Shown one piece after another: positions 28,564-37,725 of a stretch of 51,981 nt of DNA. Origin of the DNA: Candidatus Sulfotelmatobacter sp. (GTDB lineage Bacteria; Acidobacteriota; Terriglobia; Terriglobales; Acidobacteriaceae). The notes beneath the pieces are model-generated. The model ran no database searches and was not told the origin of the DNA. It worked only from the letters and a program-made list of their open reading frames with translations. The translations under genes and the position numbers were made by a program. Location of the stretch: the NCBI GenBank assembly GCA_030038255.1, contig JASHPH010000249.1, forward strand, positions 1 to 51,981, given 5' to 3'. The first letter of the stretch is position 1. Every line of letters starts with the position of its first letter.

Positions 28564-31500
28564 TTATTGCACCACCAGCGTGAATGTGCCCGACTGGGAA
28601 GATGCTCCTGCGGTTGCCGTCACGGTCACAGTGTAGTTGCCAGTTGGCGTTCCCGAGCTGGGTGGCGGAGTTGTGGAGCCGCCCCCGCCCCCGCCGCAGC
28701 TTGGGACGAATACAAGCAACGCCACCACCAATCCCAGAAGCAACAGTCCGCGGCGATGCCGGGGCGCAGCCAACAGGACGATACCTGCCAGCGGTAGCGC
28801 GCCAATCGGAACCGCTATGAGGCTTGCTCGGTGCGAGGTAGTTGACGCAGCTGTGGTCGTAACGAGGATGTTGGCGGTTGCGACCGTGTTCGGTCCTTGT
28901 CCGGTCACACTGGCCTGGCCGCAAGAGGCTCCCGTCGGCAAGCCACTGCAAGTGAAGCTGACGGCGGTGGAGAATCCGGTGGACGCAATGATGCCTGCTG
29001 CCGCCGTGCCCGACATGCCAGGGCTCGCGATATTGACGTACGACGGAAGCGAGACGAAGGCAAAGCCGGGTTGAACGGTGAATGATACGGACTGCGTGCT
29101 GCTGCTTCCGTTAAAGCTGGCATCGCCGCTGTACACGGCGGAAATCGTGTGGTTGCCGGCATCGAAGCTGATGATCCCATCGCCAATCGACGTGTTGCCC
29201 TGGCTGTTGAGTGGCGGATTGTTCACGACTGCAACCGGAGGATTGATCTGTGCATTCGTCGTCGGCAGCGGGCCGAATGTGTCGGTAAACGTCACAGTCC
29301 CGGTAGGAATTCCTTGGCCAGACTTCCCGGCGATATTGCCCTGCACAAACACCAAACTGCCGAAGGCGTAGGGACTTGATAGCAGGTTGCCGGTGCTTAG
29401 GGAATTGGCTTGCAGGCTGAGAGTCGTTGTGCTCGGCTCGGGGTTTACGGTGACGTTAATACCGACGGAGCTGCTGGGAGCATAAGTGCCGTCGCCGCTG
29501 TAATGAGCCCAAAGGGAATAAAAAGTCCCTCCGCTGCCGGGCAAATTGCTGGTCGAAGCGATCGCCTGCCCGCCGCTCAAAGGCAATAGGTCCAGTGGGC
29601 TGGCCACTTGCCAGGTGGTTAATAGAGCAACGTTGCCTGTTGGGGTTGCGGTGCCCGAGTTCGGCGCAACCGTAGCTGCCACATTCACGGATTGTCCGTG
29701 CGTGATCGTGACGGTATCTGTACCGCCATTGAGGGTCAACGTGGTGGTTGTGGGGTTAAATGTGACCGAATTCCAATTGCTGACCAGATTAGCCACATTC
29801 GCCGACCCCAGTCCCGTGGTCAAGTCATATCCCGGACCCGCCTGATAGTCGTTCCCCGTTTCGCCGGGCACTACATTGTTCCCTACCGTCACGTCATGAA
29901 AGATGCAATCGCTCGCGGGAAGGGCAGACGTATTAGAACCATTACACTGCGAGGGATAAATCCCCTGTGTCGCTTGCGCCTGCGCGAGCGGATAAAGCAC
30001 GTAGTTTGCCTGTCCCTGTCGGCCGGTGTCCCAGGTCGCAACGCCGCCCTGGCTCTCCACTACAAGAGCCATGATGCCGGCGAAGGACGGCGCCGCTGCG
30101 GAAGTGCCGCTCACAAAGTACACGTAGAATTCCCCCTGATCGTTCGGGACGCAGGAACCCTCCAGGCAAAGCAAATATGGATCATGCGAAGCGGCTGTGA
30201 GGGCGATGTCCGGCAGGTCACGCACTCCGTCGGAAGGAATGTTCAGTAAAGTGCCCGATTGCCACGAGGGCTTCGGAACACCGGCTGTTGTCCCCGGCGG
30301 AGAGATTTGATTGTCTCCGATGTTCCCGGCGCTGGCTCCGCCGCTGCCCGACCAGAGACCGTTGCTCAGGCTGCTTTCATTCCACACGTCTTCAGGGATG
30401 TAAGATATCGCGGTCTCCGACATGGGCGGAGTCGACGTCCAGTACTCGCTCGTATCCCCGTTTTCGTTGAACTCCGTTCCCCCGACCGCGATATTGAATG
30501 CCGTCGAAGCCAGCGCGTTTACAGAGACTGGGCCTGTCGCCGGAGCGGTGCTGGGATCGTCGCAGCCCTCCGCGCCGTCATCTCCGGTCGAAACGAAATA
30601 TGTGATGCCTTGCGCCGCCGCCTGTTCCGCTAATGCGGTAATACCGGCAAGTTGTGCGTCGGTCGCATAGTACTCGCACGTGCTGAAGCTCTCCGTCATG
30701 ATGTCGGCGAGATCGTTCTCGACAATGTACTGCTCAGAGAGGGTGATGCCATCGGTGGTATTTGTCGTTCCTGAAACGACTAAGTAGACGGTTGCCCCCG
30801 GTGCGATGGCGCTGGACCATGTCGTATCCAGAGTGGCCTCCGCTTCCTCTCCGCCGCCAAGATCCCCCGGATCCGGGCCGTCATAGATGACATTGAAAAT
30901 GCCGAAGCCCGACTGAGTGTTTCCAACACCAATTGCACTGTAGAAGTTGGAAACATCTTGCCCGCCGTTATAGAGATCGCTGCGGCCAACGACGCCAATA
31001 GTTAAGCTGGCACCGGTAATCTGATTCGGTGAGTTGTAAACCGGCACAATGTTATAAATCACCGCAAAATCCTGCGGTGCGAGCGCGTTGATCGCGGGTT
31101 GGCCATTTTGCGGAGGAAAAGTGACTTGGGGCTTTTTACCTGGCACGATTCGCGCCAAAGCACGTTCCTTCGCCACATGTATCTGGGGTTTGCTAATGAA
31201 ATTGTGCAGCGTCAGCACTCCCTTTACCGCCGGCACTAGCGCGGTCGGAATCTGGGGATCGCTCGCGTTCGCCCAGTGCTGTTCGCCGTTCACGATGTAC
31301 TTGTGAATCGCCGTGTGAAACGCTTCCTGCACTTGGCTTGCTGATCCCGAGAACTCGAGCACGGTGCGGCCCTTGGTCGTCCCCACCTGAAATCCGTGCG
31401 ACTGCAGCCAGCCGGTGATGATTTGTATGTCGCTGTCGGTAGGGCCGAATTGTTTGCCGAATTGTTCCGGCGTCAGCCACTTGTGATAGCTGGGCGAATG

Positions 31501-31854
31501 CTTGTCCTGCTGATTGTCGAGCAGCGTGCGCAGTGCAGTCTCTTGCTCGGGGCTGCGTTTCAGCACCAGCAGCATGCGCTCCATGGGGAGGCTCGCCGGG
31601 GCCGTGCCCAGGTCGAACTGCGGCCGGGCCAGCGGATGCGTGTTTCCCCTCAGCGTTGTGAGCTGCGATTCGTCGATTGGCTGGGTGATCAGAGGCTGGG
31701 TAATCTGGGGCAGGGAAGTCCCTGCCGTTGCCGCATTCTGGCCCATGGCGTGAGTGCAGAGAATCGCGCTTATAAAAAGCACGGCGAAGATGTAGTTCGC
31801 GGTGCGAAAACGTGAGAAAACTGAAGGGGTCAGGGACACTCGTGCCGTGGGCAT
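28564..31854 (-). CDS. Secreted S53 (sedolisin/kumamolisin-type) peptidase with Ig-like repeats and C-terminal hydrophobic plus Cys-Gly module
   Basis: Pro-kumamolisin region (HKWLTPEQFGKQFGPTDSDIQIITGWLQSHGF); SGTSAAAPSFAGIMALV catalytic motif; Ig-like repeats. Start placed at MPTARVSL; the ORF extends to 32007. Confidence 0.9.
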   Translation of the reverse strand: MPTARVSLTPSVFSRFRTANYIFAVLFISAILCTHAMGQNAATAGTSLPQITQPLITQPIDESQLTTLRGNTHPLARPQFDLGTAPASLPMERMLLVLKRSPEQETALRTLLDNQQDKHSPSYHKWLTPEQFGKQFGPTDSDIQIITGWLQSHGFQVGTTKGRTVLEFSGSASQVQEAFHTAIHKYIVNGEQHWANASDPQIPTALVPAVKGVLTLHNFISKPQIHVAKERALARIVPGKKPQVTFPPQNGQPAINALAPQDFAVIYNIVPVYNSPNQITGASLTIGVVGRSDLYNGGQDVSNFYSAIGVGNTQSGFGIFNVIYDGPDPGDLGGGEEAEATLDTTWSSAIAPGATVYLVVSGTTNTTDGITLSEQYIVENDLADIMTESFSTCEYYATDAQLAGITALAEQAAAQGITYFVSTGDDGAEGCDDPSTAPATGPVSVNALASTAFNIAVGGTEFNENGDTSEYWTSTPPMSETAISYIPEDVWNESSLSNGLWSGSGGASAGNIGDNQISPPGTTAGVPKPSWQSGTLLNIPSDGVRDLPDIALTAASHDPYLLCLEGSCVPNDQGEFYVYFVSGTSAAAPSFAGIMALVVESQGGVATWDTGRQGQANYVLYPLAQAQATQGIYPSQCNGSNTSALPASDCIFHDVTVGNNVVPGETGNDYQAGPGYDLTTGLGSANVANLVSNWNSVTFNPTTTTLTLNGGTDTVTITHGQSVNVAATVAPNSGTATPTGNVALLTTWQVASPLDLLPLSGGQAIASTSNLPGSGGTFYSLWAHYSGDGTYAPSSSVGINVTVNPEPSTTTLSLQANSLSTGNLLSSPYAFGSLVFVQGNIAGKSGQGIPTGTVTFTDTFGPLPTTNAQINPPVAVVNNPPLNSQGNTSIGDGIISFDAGNHTISAVYSGDASFNGSSSTQSVSFTVQPGFAFVSLPSYVNIASPGMSGTAAAGIIASTGFSTAVSFTCSGLPTGASCGQASVTGQGPNTVATANILVTTTAASTTSHRASLIAVPIGALPLAGIVLLAAPRHRRGLLLLGLVVALLVFVPSCGGGGGGSTTPPPSSGTPTGNYTVTVTATAGASSQSGTFTLVVQ

Positions 31855-32065
31855 GGCGGATACCTCGACTCGGATGGACTTCACCTCGGAGGCGAATCGG
31901 CGCAGGAGGAAGGAACGGTTTTGCCGAATCGTCTCTCGCCCGGTTGTTCCGGGTGGCCTGACACAGTACATCAACGGCCGATCACTTGCAATGAATTTTG
32001 GGTGCAAGGGCTACCCCGGAACCGGACGGGGCCCAGTCCATGTGCGCCCGGTGGATAAGGGCGGA

Positions 32066-32542
32066 CTATTCCTCGAACATCGTTACCTGGCGCTGATCTT
32101 GCGCCCCGCGGCGCTGCCGGCGCGTCGCTCCGATCACGGCCAGCACGGTCAGCGACTCGAGCGCCGTCCTCGGAACGAAGATCCGCTGCGTGTTCGATCG
32201 CTGATCGGGCGGGGTGATCAGAAATCCTTCAGGCATCGTCTGGGCAAGGTCGGCAGGCATCAGACCTTCCAGCACTTCGTTGTCTTTGAAGCGCAGCCTC
32301 ACCCACAGCCCCTCCGACCGTGGCCGGGAGGTGAACGTCTTGCGGGTCAGCGATTCCGAATCGCCGAATTCGCGCACAAAATAAACGCCCTTGATCTCGC
32401 GCAGATCGATGGCAATGACCGTCCCGGAAGTATTCAGCAGCTCCAGCTTGCCCTCGTGCACAAACTGCGCCGGCGCCACATAGCCGGATACGGAGTCCCG
32501 GTCCATCTTGCGGACAATGACTTTCTTGTGCGTTGAAGGCAT
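32066..32542 (-). CDS. Conserved hypothetical protein (DUF-type)
   Basis: MPSTHKKVIVRKMDRDSVSGYVAPAQFVHEGKLELLNTSGTVIAIDLREIKGVYFVREF; compact single domain without stop interruptions. Confidence 0.65.
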   Translation of the reverse strand: MPSTHKKVIVRKMDRDSVSGYVAPAQFVHEGKLELLNTSGTVIAIDLREIKGVYFVREFGDSESLTRKTFTSRPRSEGLWVRLRFKDNEVLEGLMPADLAQTMPEGFLITPPDQRSNTQRIFVPRTALESLTVLAVIGATRRQRRGAQDQRQVTMFEE

Positions 32543-32957
32543 GGAAACGCGGGCCTCAGCCCCCGGACATCAGACCTGGTGTTTTGGATTCGGGCACCAA
32601 GCTCGATCCGAATCTCAATCGGCATTTCTCAACACCTGGCGACGAGCATCTGGCGCCTGACGTCTGCGATCAGACGCCTGATTTTCGCATTTTTCAGCAG
32701 AATTCTGCTGGAATCCGCCTATGCAGTAGCCAAAATGTAAACGTTGTGTTATTTTCTTTAGCTTGCCGCAAAAATTTTGCACCATCTAAATGCTTTATAT
32801 TAAGTCACTTGCAGGCGTATGTCTGGGGGCCGCATGAGCACGGCGGCCTTGACCTGTGGAAATCCTGTGTAAAGGCGGCTGGCAGCAAGGTCAGTCTTCA
32901 TCCGACAAAGCGGAGACGAAGGCAGCAACGTTGGCCTGAAAAGGCCGCTGAGAGCGA

Positions 32958-34547
32958 ATGGCTGATTACATTTACACCATGGAACTCCGGTTGACGCCGG
33001 ACCAGCTTAAAGGCGTCGGCCTGGTTCAGGACGTAGCCCGAGCCGCCGGGATGAATCTCTATCTGACCGGCGGTGCCATTCGTGACATCATCAGCGGCTT
33101 CAGCATTCGTGACCTCGACTTCACGGTTCAGGGCAATCCGCTCAAGCTGCAAAAAGATCTGGAAAAAGCCGGGGCACAGATCACGGCCGTCGAGGAAGAC
33201 GCCCGCACAATTTTCATTTCTCTACCCGGTAACGCTCGCGCCGAAATCAGCATGGCGCGCACTGAGCGCTATGAAAAGACGGGCAAGCCGCCGATCGTTA
33301 CGCCCGCCACGATCTACGAGGATCTCCGCCGCCGCGACTTCACGGTCAACGCCATGGCGCTGTCGCTGAACGAAGGTTCGCGCGGCCTGCTGCTCGACCC
33401 TTTTAACGGCGTTGCTGACATTGAAGCCAAGCTCATCCGGATTCTGCACAACTATTCGTTCCTCGAAGATCCCTCGCGCCTAATTCGCGCCACTCGATTT
33501 TCCGCACGCTTCCACTGGCCGCTTGAGGAGCGCACCCAGGCGCGCTACGACGCCGCCAAGGAAGGCAACTACATCGACCACATTCAGCGCGGCTCGATTG
33601 GCCACGAAATCGCCGCGCTCGCCCACGAGGACGATCCGCTGCATGTGGTGAAGATGCTGGAGAAGGAAGGCTGGCTCACCATTCTGCACGACCACTGGAC
33701 TTCGGCCAAGGTTGACAGCAATGGCCTGACGGCGTTGATGAAGACGCGCCAGCAGATGGTCGATCTGGGATACGCGCCCGATGCTGGCCCGGCCGTCATG
33801 TATTTCCTGACGGCGCGTCTTTCGAGCAAGGACATCGCCGATCTGCAACGGCTTATTCCGCGCAAAGACCTGGTCGAGGCCTGGCGCGACATTGAAGATC
33901 ACGCCAAAGAACTGGCCAAGCGGCTGATGGGGAAGGAAGCCGCCACTCCTTCGCGAACTTGGCAATTGCTCTCCAAGGCTCGGCCGGAGATGATTCTGTT
34001 CCTCGCCGTGACTGCGCGGCAGCAGTCGGTCGAGCAGAAGATCAAGAACTTCCTGACCAAGTGGCGCCAGGTGCAGCAGAAGATTCCGCTGCCCGAAATG
34101 ACAGAGCTGCTTATCACTCCGCAACTGCCCGAGTACCCCAAGATCGCGCACGACGTCTTTATGCTGCTGCTCGATGGCAGGCTGCGGTCACGCACAGAAA
34201 CGCTGAAGTTCCTGAAACCCTTCGCGCCGCCCCCACCTCCGCCACCACCGGTTCCACGCCGCGGACGCGCAGCGAAAGCTGCGGCCGTCGCGGCAGCGGC
34301 GACTGTTGCAGGTAGATTGGGCACCAGCAAGGCAGGTGCGAAAGGGAAGAAGGCAAAAGAAGCCGCCGCGAATCCGTCTACGCCGCCGGCAGTGCCAGCA
34401 CCCAAGCCGCAAGACCATCCTAAGTCGGCGCCTAAGGCAGCGCCGAAGGCGGCCGTGAAAGCGAAGCCAGCCAAGCCCGCTCCGAAAGCGGCAAAGAAGC
34501 CGGTCCACAAAACAGCTCCGAAAAAAGCCGCAAAGAGGAAAAAGTAG
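32958..34547 (+). CDS. CCA tRNA nucleotidyltransferase / poly(A) polymerase family protein with long basic Ala/Lys/Pro-rich C-terminal tail
   Basis: LTGGAIRDIISGFSIRDLDFTVQG; RRDFTVNAMALSL; FNGVADIEAKLIRIL...FLEDPSRLIRATRFSARF. Confidence 0.9.
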   Translation: MADYIYTMELRLTPDQLKGVGLVQDVARAAGMNLYLTGGAIRDIISGFSIRDLDFTVQGNPLKLQKDLEKAGAQITAVEEDARTIFISLPGNARAEISMARTERYEKTGKPPIVTPATIYEDLRRRDFTVNAMALSLNEGSRGLLLDPFNGVADIEAKLIRILHNYSFLEDPSRLIRATRFSARFHWPLEERTQARYDAAKEGNYIDHIQRGSIGHEIAALAHEDDPLHVVKMLEKEGWLTILHDHWTSAKVDSNGLTALMKTRQQMVDLGYAPDAGPAVMYFLTARLSSKDIADLQRLIPRKDLVEAWRDIEDHAKELAKRLMGKEAATPSRTWQLLSKARPEMILFLAVTARQQSVEQKIKNFLTKWRQVQQKIPLPEMTELLITPQLPEYPKIAHDVFMLLLDGRLRSRTETLKFLKPFAPPPPPPPPVPRRGRAAKAAAVAAAATVAGRLGTSKAGAKGKKAKEAAANPSTPPAVPAPKPQDHPKSAPKAAPKAAVKAKPAKPAPKAAKKPVHKTAPKKAAKRKK

Positions 34548-34715
34548 CGCGTTCTGAAGCAAGTAGGCAGACCGTTACTTATGTGCGGCGTCCCGTTCCA
34601 CTTGCTCACGTGCCAGTGTCGGGTTGGGCAGCCCTCCCTCGGCTCGGCGGTCAACAGACAGACTGTACGAAAAACCCGTGCCCCTCTTGCTTTTTGGAGT
34701 TATAATGACTTTGGT

Positions 34716-35528
34716 ATGCGCCGCCTGATATCCATCACGGCGTTCGCGCTCTTCCTCGCAGTACCCGTGTGGGCCCAGCATGGAGGAGGGGGTCACGGCG
34801 GTGGTGGTGGGCACGCCGGTGGTTTCGGTGGTGGCCACGGCGGCGGGTTTAGCGGTGGGCACGCAGGTGGCTTCTCCGGCCACAGCAGCGGCGGTTTCAG
34901 CGGATCTCATTCCAGTCCCAGCGTTCACGCCTACGGCGGACCGCTCTCATCTGCGGCACCACGCAGCTTCTCCGGCCGTACTTCCTTCTCGCAGCGGAAT
35001 TTCTCGCGCGGCCCCTTCCTGCATGAGCGTTTCCGCACCTATCGTTACAACCGCAATTGGTACTGGGGAGGCTACGGCTATCCGTGGTGGGGTTGGGGCT
35101 ATCCGTGGGGCTATTATGATCCTTGGTGGTGGTGGGGCGACGAATCCTATAACAACAACGAGTACGATCAGAACGTAGCCGCCGCTGCCGAGATGAACCG
35201 GGAGAACCTTGAAGAGCAGCGCATGTTGCGGCAGGAGGAAGCCGAAGGCGACCAGGATGTCTACGCTCCTTCGTACCGCGCACCGCGCGCCGCGCCCAGC
35301 GCGGAAGAACACGGCGTGGCCGTGATGCCGGCGACCGTGCTCGTTTTCCGCGATCAGCACAAGGAAGAAATCGAGAACTACGCCATCGTTGGCCAGACGC
35401 TGTGGAACTTCGCTCCCCAACACACCGAGAAAATTTCGCTGGCCGATCTCGACATTCCCGCCACGACCAAAGCCAACGCCGACCACGGCGTCACCTTCCG
35501 CGTCCCGGTCCCGGGCGAAGCCCAATAG
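34716..35528 (+). CDS. Secreted Gly/His-rich and Trp/Tyr-rich low-complexity protein
   Basis: Signal peptide MRRLISITAFALFLAVPVWAQ, then HGGGGHGGGGGHAGGFGGGHGGG..., then YWGGYGYPWWGWGYPWGYYDPWWWWGDE. Confidence 0.75.
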   Translation: MRRLISITAFALFLAVPVWAQHGGGGHGGGGGHAGGFGGGHGGGFSGGHAGGFSGHSSGGFSGSHSSPSVHAYGGPLSSAAPRSFSGRTSFSQRNFSRGPFLHERFRTYRYNRNWYWGGYGYPWWGWGYPWGYYDPWWWWGDESYNNNEYDQNVAAAAEMNRENLEEQRMLRQEEAEGDQDVYAPSYRAPRAAPSAEEHGVAVMPATVLVFRDQHKEEIENYAIVGQTLWNFAPQHTEKISLADLDIPATTKANADHGVTFRVPVPGEAQ

Positions 35529-35541
35529 GCAGAGGTGCGCG

Positions 35542-35766
35542 ATGATGGACCTAGATCGCAGAGACCCCGCCGCACCTCATCGGGGCATTACGATGCACAA
35601 ACTGCCGGTTGGGGGAGACCTCCCGGGGCTGGTGTTCGCTGTTGGAAGCGTGGCGATCTTCCTGATTGCGCTGCCGCCGCTGTGGTATTTCGTCGGGTTT
35701 GCTGTGCTCCTCGGGCTTGGCGTTGCGGCCTTATTGCGGTTTACTCGCCCATCAACGCACGGCTAG
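35542..35766 (+). CDS. Small membrane protein (74 aa)
   Basis: MMDLDRRDPAAPHRGITMHKLPVGGDLPGLVFAVGSVAIFLIALPPLWYFVGFAVLLGLGVAALLRF has two hydrophobic helices; start 13 bp after the preceding stop. Confidence 0.55.
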   Translation: MMDLDRRDPAAPHRGITMHKLPVGGDLPGLVFAVGSVAIFLIALPPLWYFVGFAVLLGLGVAALLRFTRPSTHG

Positions 35767-35822
35767 CGTTTGCCCGCCCCCCCAAAAATGATTGCTTAAA
35801 ACGGCATCAACACCTTTCCGAT

Positions 35823-35978
35823 GCGTCATCCCGAAGGCCCGCGCTTTCAGGTAGACCCCCGACTTCAGTCGGGGGCGGCGAAGCCGCGGGCCGAGGGATC
35901 TTGCGCGCACCGTCCGTGGCGCTACTCGCGAGATCCCTCGCTGCGGCTGAAGAAGACGCCTCCGCTCGGGACGACGCC
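35823..35978. repeat. Dispersed palindromic intergenic repeat, copy 3
   Basis: gcgtcatcccgaaggcccgcgctttcaggtagacccccgacttcagtcgggggcggcgaagccgcgggccgagggatc...cgagatccctcgctgcggctga...cgctcgggacgacgcc. Confidence 0.85.
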
Positions 35979-36075
35979 ATCTGAGCATGTGCAGGTGGAC
36001 AACGCTCAAACTGGCCCGAACCTCCCCAGCCAAGTCACTAACCCCATCCCGATGCTAAAATAAAAAATATTCAAT

Positions 36076-37545
36076 ATGCCTCTAAAAACACTGTTCTTAA
36101 ACCCCCCTTCATTTGAAAACTTCGACGGAGGCGCGGGCTCCCGTTGGCCCGCCACCCGCGAAATCGAAAGCTACTGGTACCCGGTATGGCTGGCGTATCC
36201 GGCCGGAATGCTGGAGGGCTCGCGCCTGCTGGATGCGCCTCCGCATCACGTTTCCGGCGAAGAGACCATCCAGATCGCCAAGGACTACGAATTTCTCGTC
36301 CTGTTTACCTCGACGCCCGGCTTCCCCGGCGATATTCGCCTCGCCCGCGCCATCAAAGAGGCAAATCCGAAGATCAAAATTGCCTTCGTCGGTCCGCACG
36401 TGACCGTGCTGCCAGAGAAGTCTCTGCGCGACTGCCCAGCCATCGATTTCGTCTGCCGTAAAGAATTCGACTTCGCCGTCGTCGACTACGCCAAAGGCAA
36501 GCCGCTCGAGGAAATCCCGGGAGTTTCTTTCCTGAAGGATGGCAAGATCGTGCACAATCCCGATCAGCCGCAAATCCAGGATCTCGACGCGCTGCCCCAC
36601 GTCACCGACGTCTACAAGCGTGACCTCGACGTCACGCGCTACACCGTGCCCTTCCTGCTTCATCCCTTTGTCTCGCTCTACACCACGCGTGGCTGCCCGG
36701 CGCAATGCACCTTCTGCCTGTGGCCGCAGACGCTCAGCGGACATCCCTGGCGCAAGCGCTCTACCGACGACGTAGCCCGCGAGATGGCCCGCGCCAAGCA
36801 GTTGTGGCCCGACGTGAAAGAATTCTTCTTTGACGACGACACCTTCAACATCCAGAAAGCCCGCACTATCGAGCTCTGCGGAAAACTCAAGCCGCTCGGC
36901 CTGACCTGGTCGTGCACATCGCGCGTTACCACCGACTTCGAAACGCTGAATGCGATGAAAGACGCTGGATGCCGGCTGCTGATCGTCGGCTACGAGTCGG
37001 GCGACCCGCAGATTCTCAAGAACATTAAGAAAGGCGCTACGGTCGAGCGCGCCCTCCAGTTCACCAAGGATTGCAAGAAGCTCGGCCTCGTCGTTCACGG
37101 CGACTTCATTCTGGGGCTGCCGGGCGAGACGCATGAAACCATCAACCGCACGATCGCTTTCGCCAAGGAATTAGACGTCGAGACCATCCAGGTCTCGGTC
37201 GCCCATGCGTATCCTGGCACCGAGCTTTACGACTACGCGGTGAAGAACGGATTCATGGTCGCGGGCAACAAGATGGTCGACGAGGGCGGCCACCAGCTCG
37301 CGCACATTCAGTATCCGGGCCTTCCTGCGGACGAAATTCTGGCCGCCGTCCACCGCTTCTACGACGAATATTACTTCCGTCCCAAGGCCGTGTACCGCAT
37401 TTTGCGCAAAGCGGCCTTCGATGGCTACGAGCGCAAGCGCCTCTATCACGGGGCGAAGACATTCCTCAAGCTGCGCGCTGCCCGTAACAAAATGATCAAG
37501 GAACACAACCAGGCAGCTGCCGCGGCTCAGCCCGCAAAAGCCTGA
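36076..37545 (+). CDS. hpnJ: Hopanoid-biosynthesis-associated B12-binding radical SAM protein HpnJ
   Basis: LKTLFLNPPSFENFDGGAGSRWPATREIESYWYPVWLAYPAGMLEGSRLLDAPPH; radical SAM TTRGCPAQCTFCLWPQTLSG. Confidence 0.88.
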   Translation: MPLKTLFLNPPSFENFDGGAGSRWPATREIESYWYPVWLAYPAGMLEGSRLLDAPPHHVSGEETIQIAKDYEFLVLFTSTPGFPGDIRLARAIKEANPKIKIAFVGPHVTVLPEKSLRDCPAIDFVCRKEFDFAVVDYAKGKPLEEIPGVSFLKDGKIVHNPDQPQIQDLDALPHVTDVYKRDLDVTRYTVPFLLHPFVSLYTTRGCPAQCTFCLWPQTLSGHPWRKRSTDDVAREMARAKQLWPDVKEFFFDDDTFNIQKARTIELCGKLKPLGLTWSCTSRVTTDFETLNAMKDAGCRLLIVGYESGDPQILKNIKKGATVERALQFTKDCKKLGLVVHGDFILGLPGETHETINRTIAFAKELDVETIQVSVAHAYPGTELYDYAVKNGFMVAGNKMVDEGGHQLAHIQYPGLPADEILAAVHRFYDEYYFRPKAVYRILRKAAFDGYERKRLYHGAKTFLKLRAARNKMIKEHNQAAAAAQPAKA

Positions 37546-37554
37546 CGAGTATGT

Positions 37555-37609
37555 GGAGGGCGGCCAGCCCTGCCTCCGGCCGCGACCGGAAGCAGGCTCC
37601 GCCGCCCCT
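37555..37609. repeat. Foldback element between hpnJ and the CoA-binding gene
   Basis: ggagggcggccagccctgcctccggcc-gcga-ccggaagcaggctccgccgcccct, long imperfect inverted repeat. Confidence 0.65.
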
Positions 37610-37725
37610 GAATCACCGCGGTCCACGCCTCGCTCCGCTCGCCGGTTAGCCTCTTGTTCCTCCGTGTTTTCGATCACAGAAACCGTCGGTCGAAACGATT
37701 ACAAGTCGAGGAAAGGAGGCGAGAC

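Noticed and set aside
31855-32065. Possible riboswitch in the leader of the S53 peptidase gene
   Set aside because: No recognisable c-di-GMP (GEMM) or other conserved riboswitch core could be matched by eye; a covariance-model search would be needed.
33480-34654. Minus-strand ORFs opposite the nucleotidyltransferase and its tail
   Set aside because: Low-complexity antisense of the Ala/Lys/Pro coding region; no independent support.
36109-37134. 341-aa minus-strand ORF
   Set aside because: Antisense to hpnJ; no recognisable domain.
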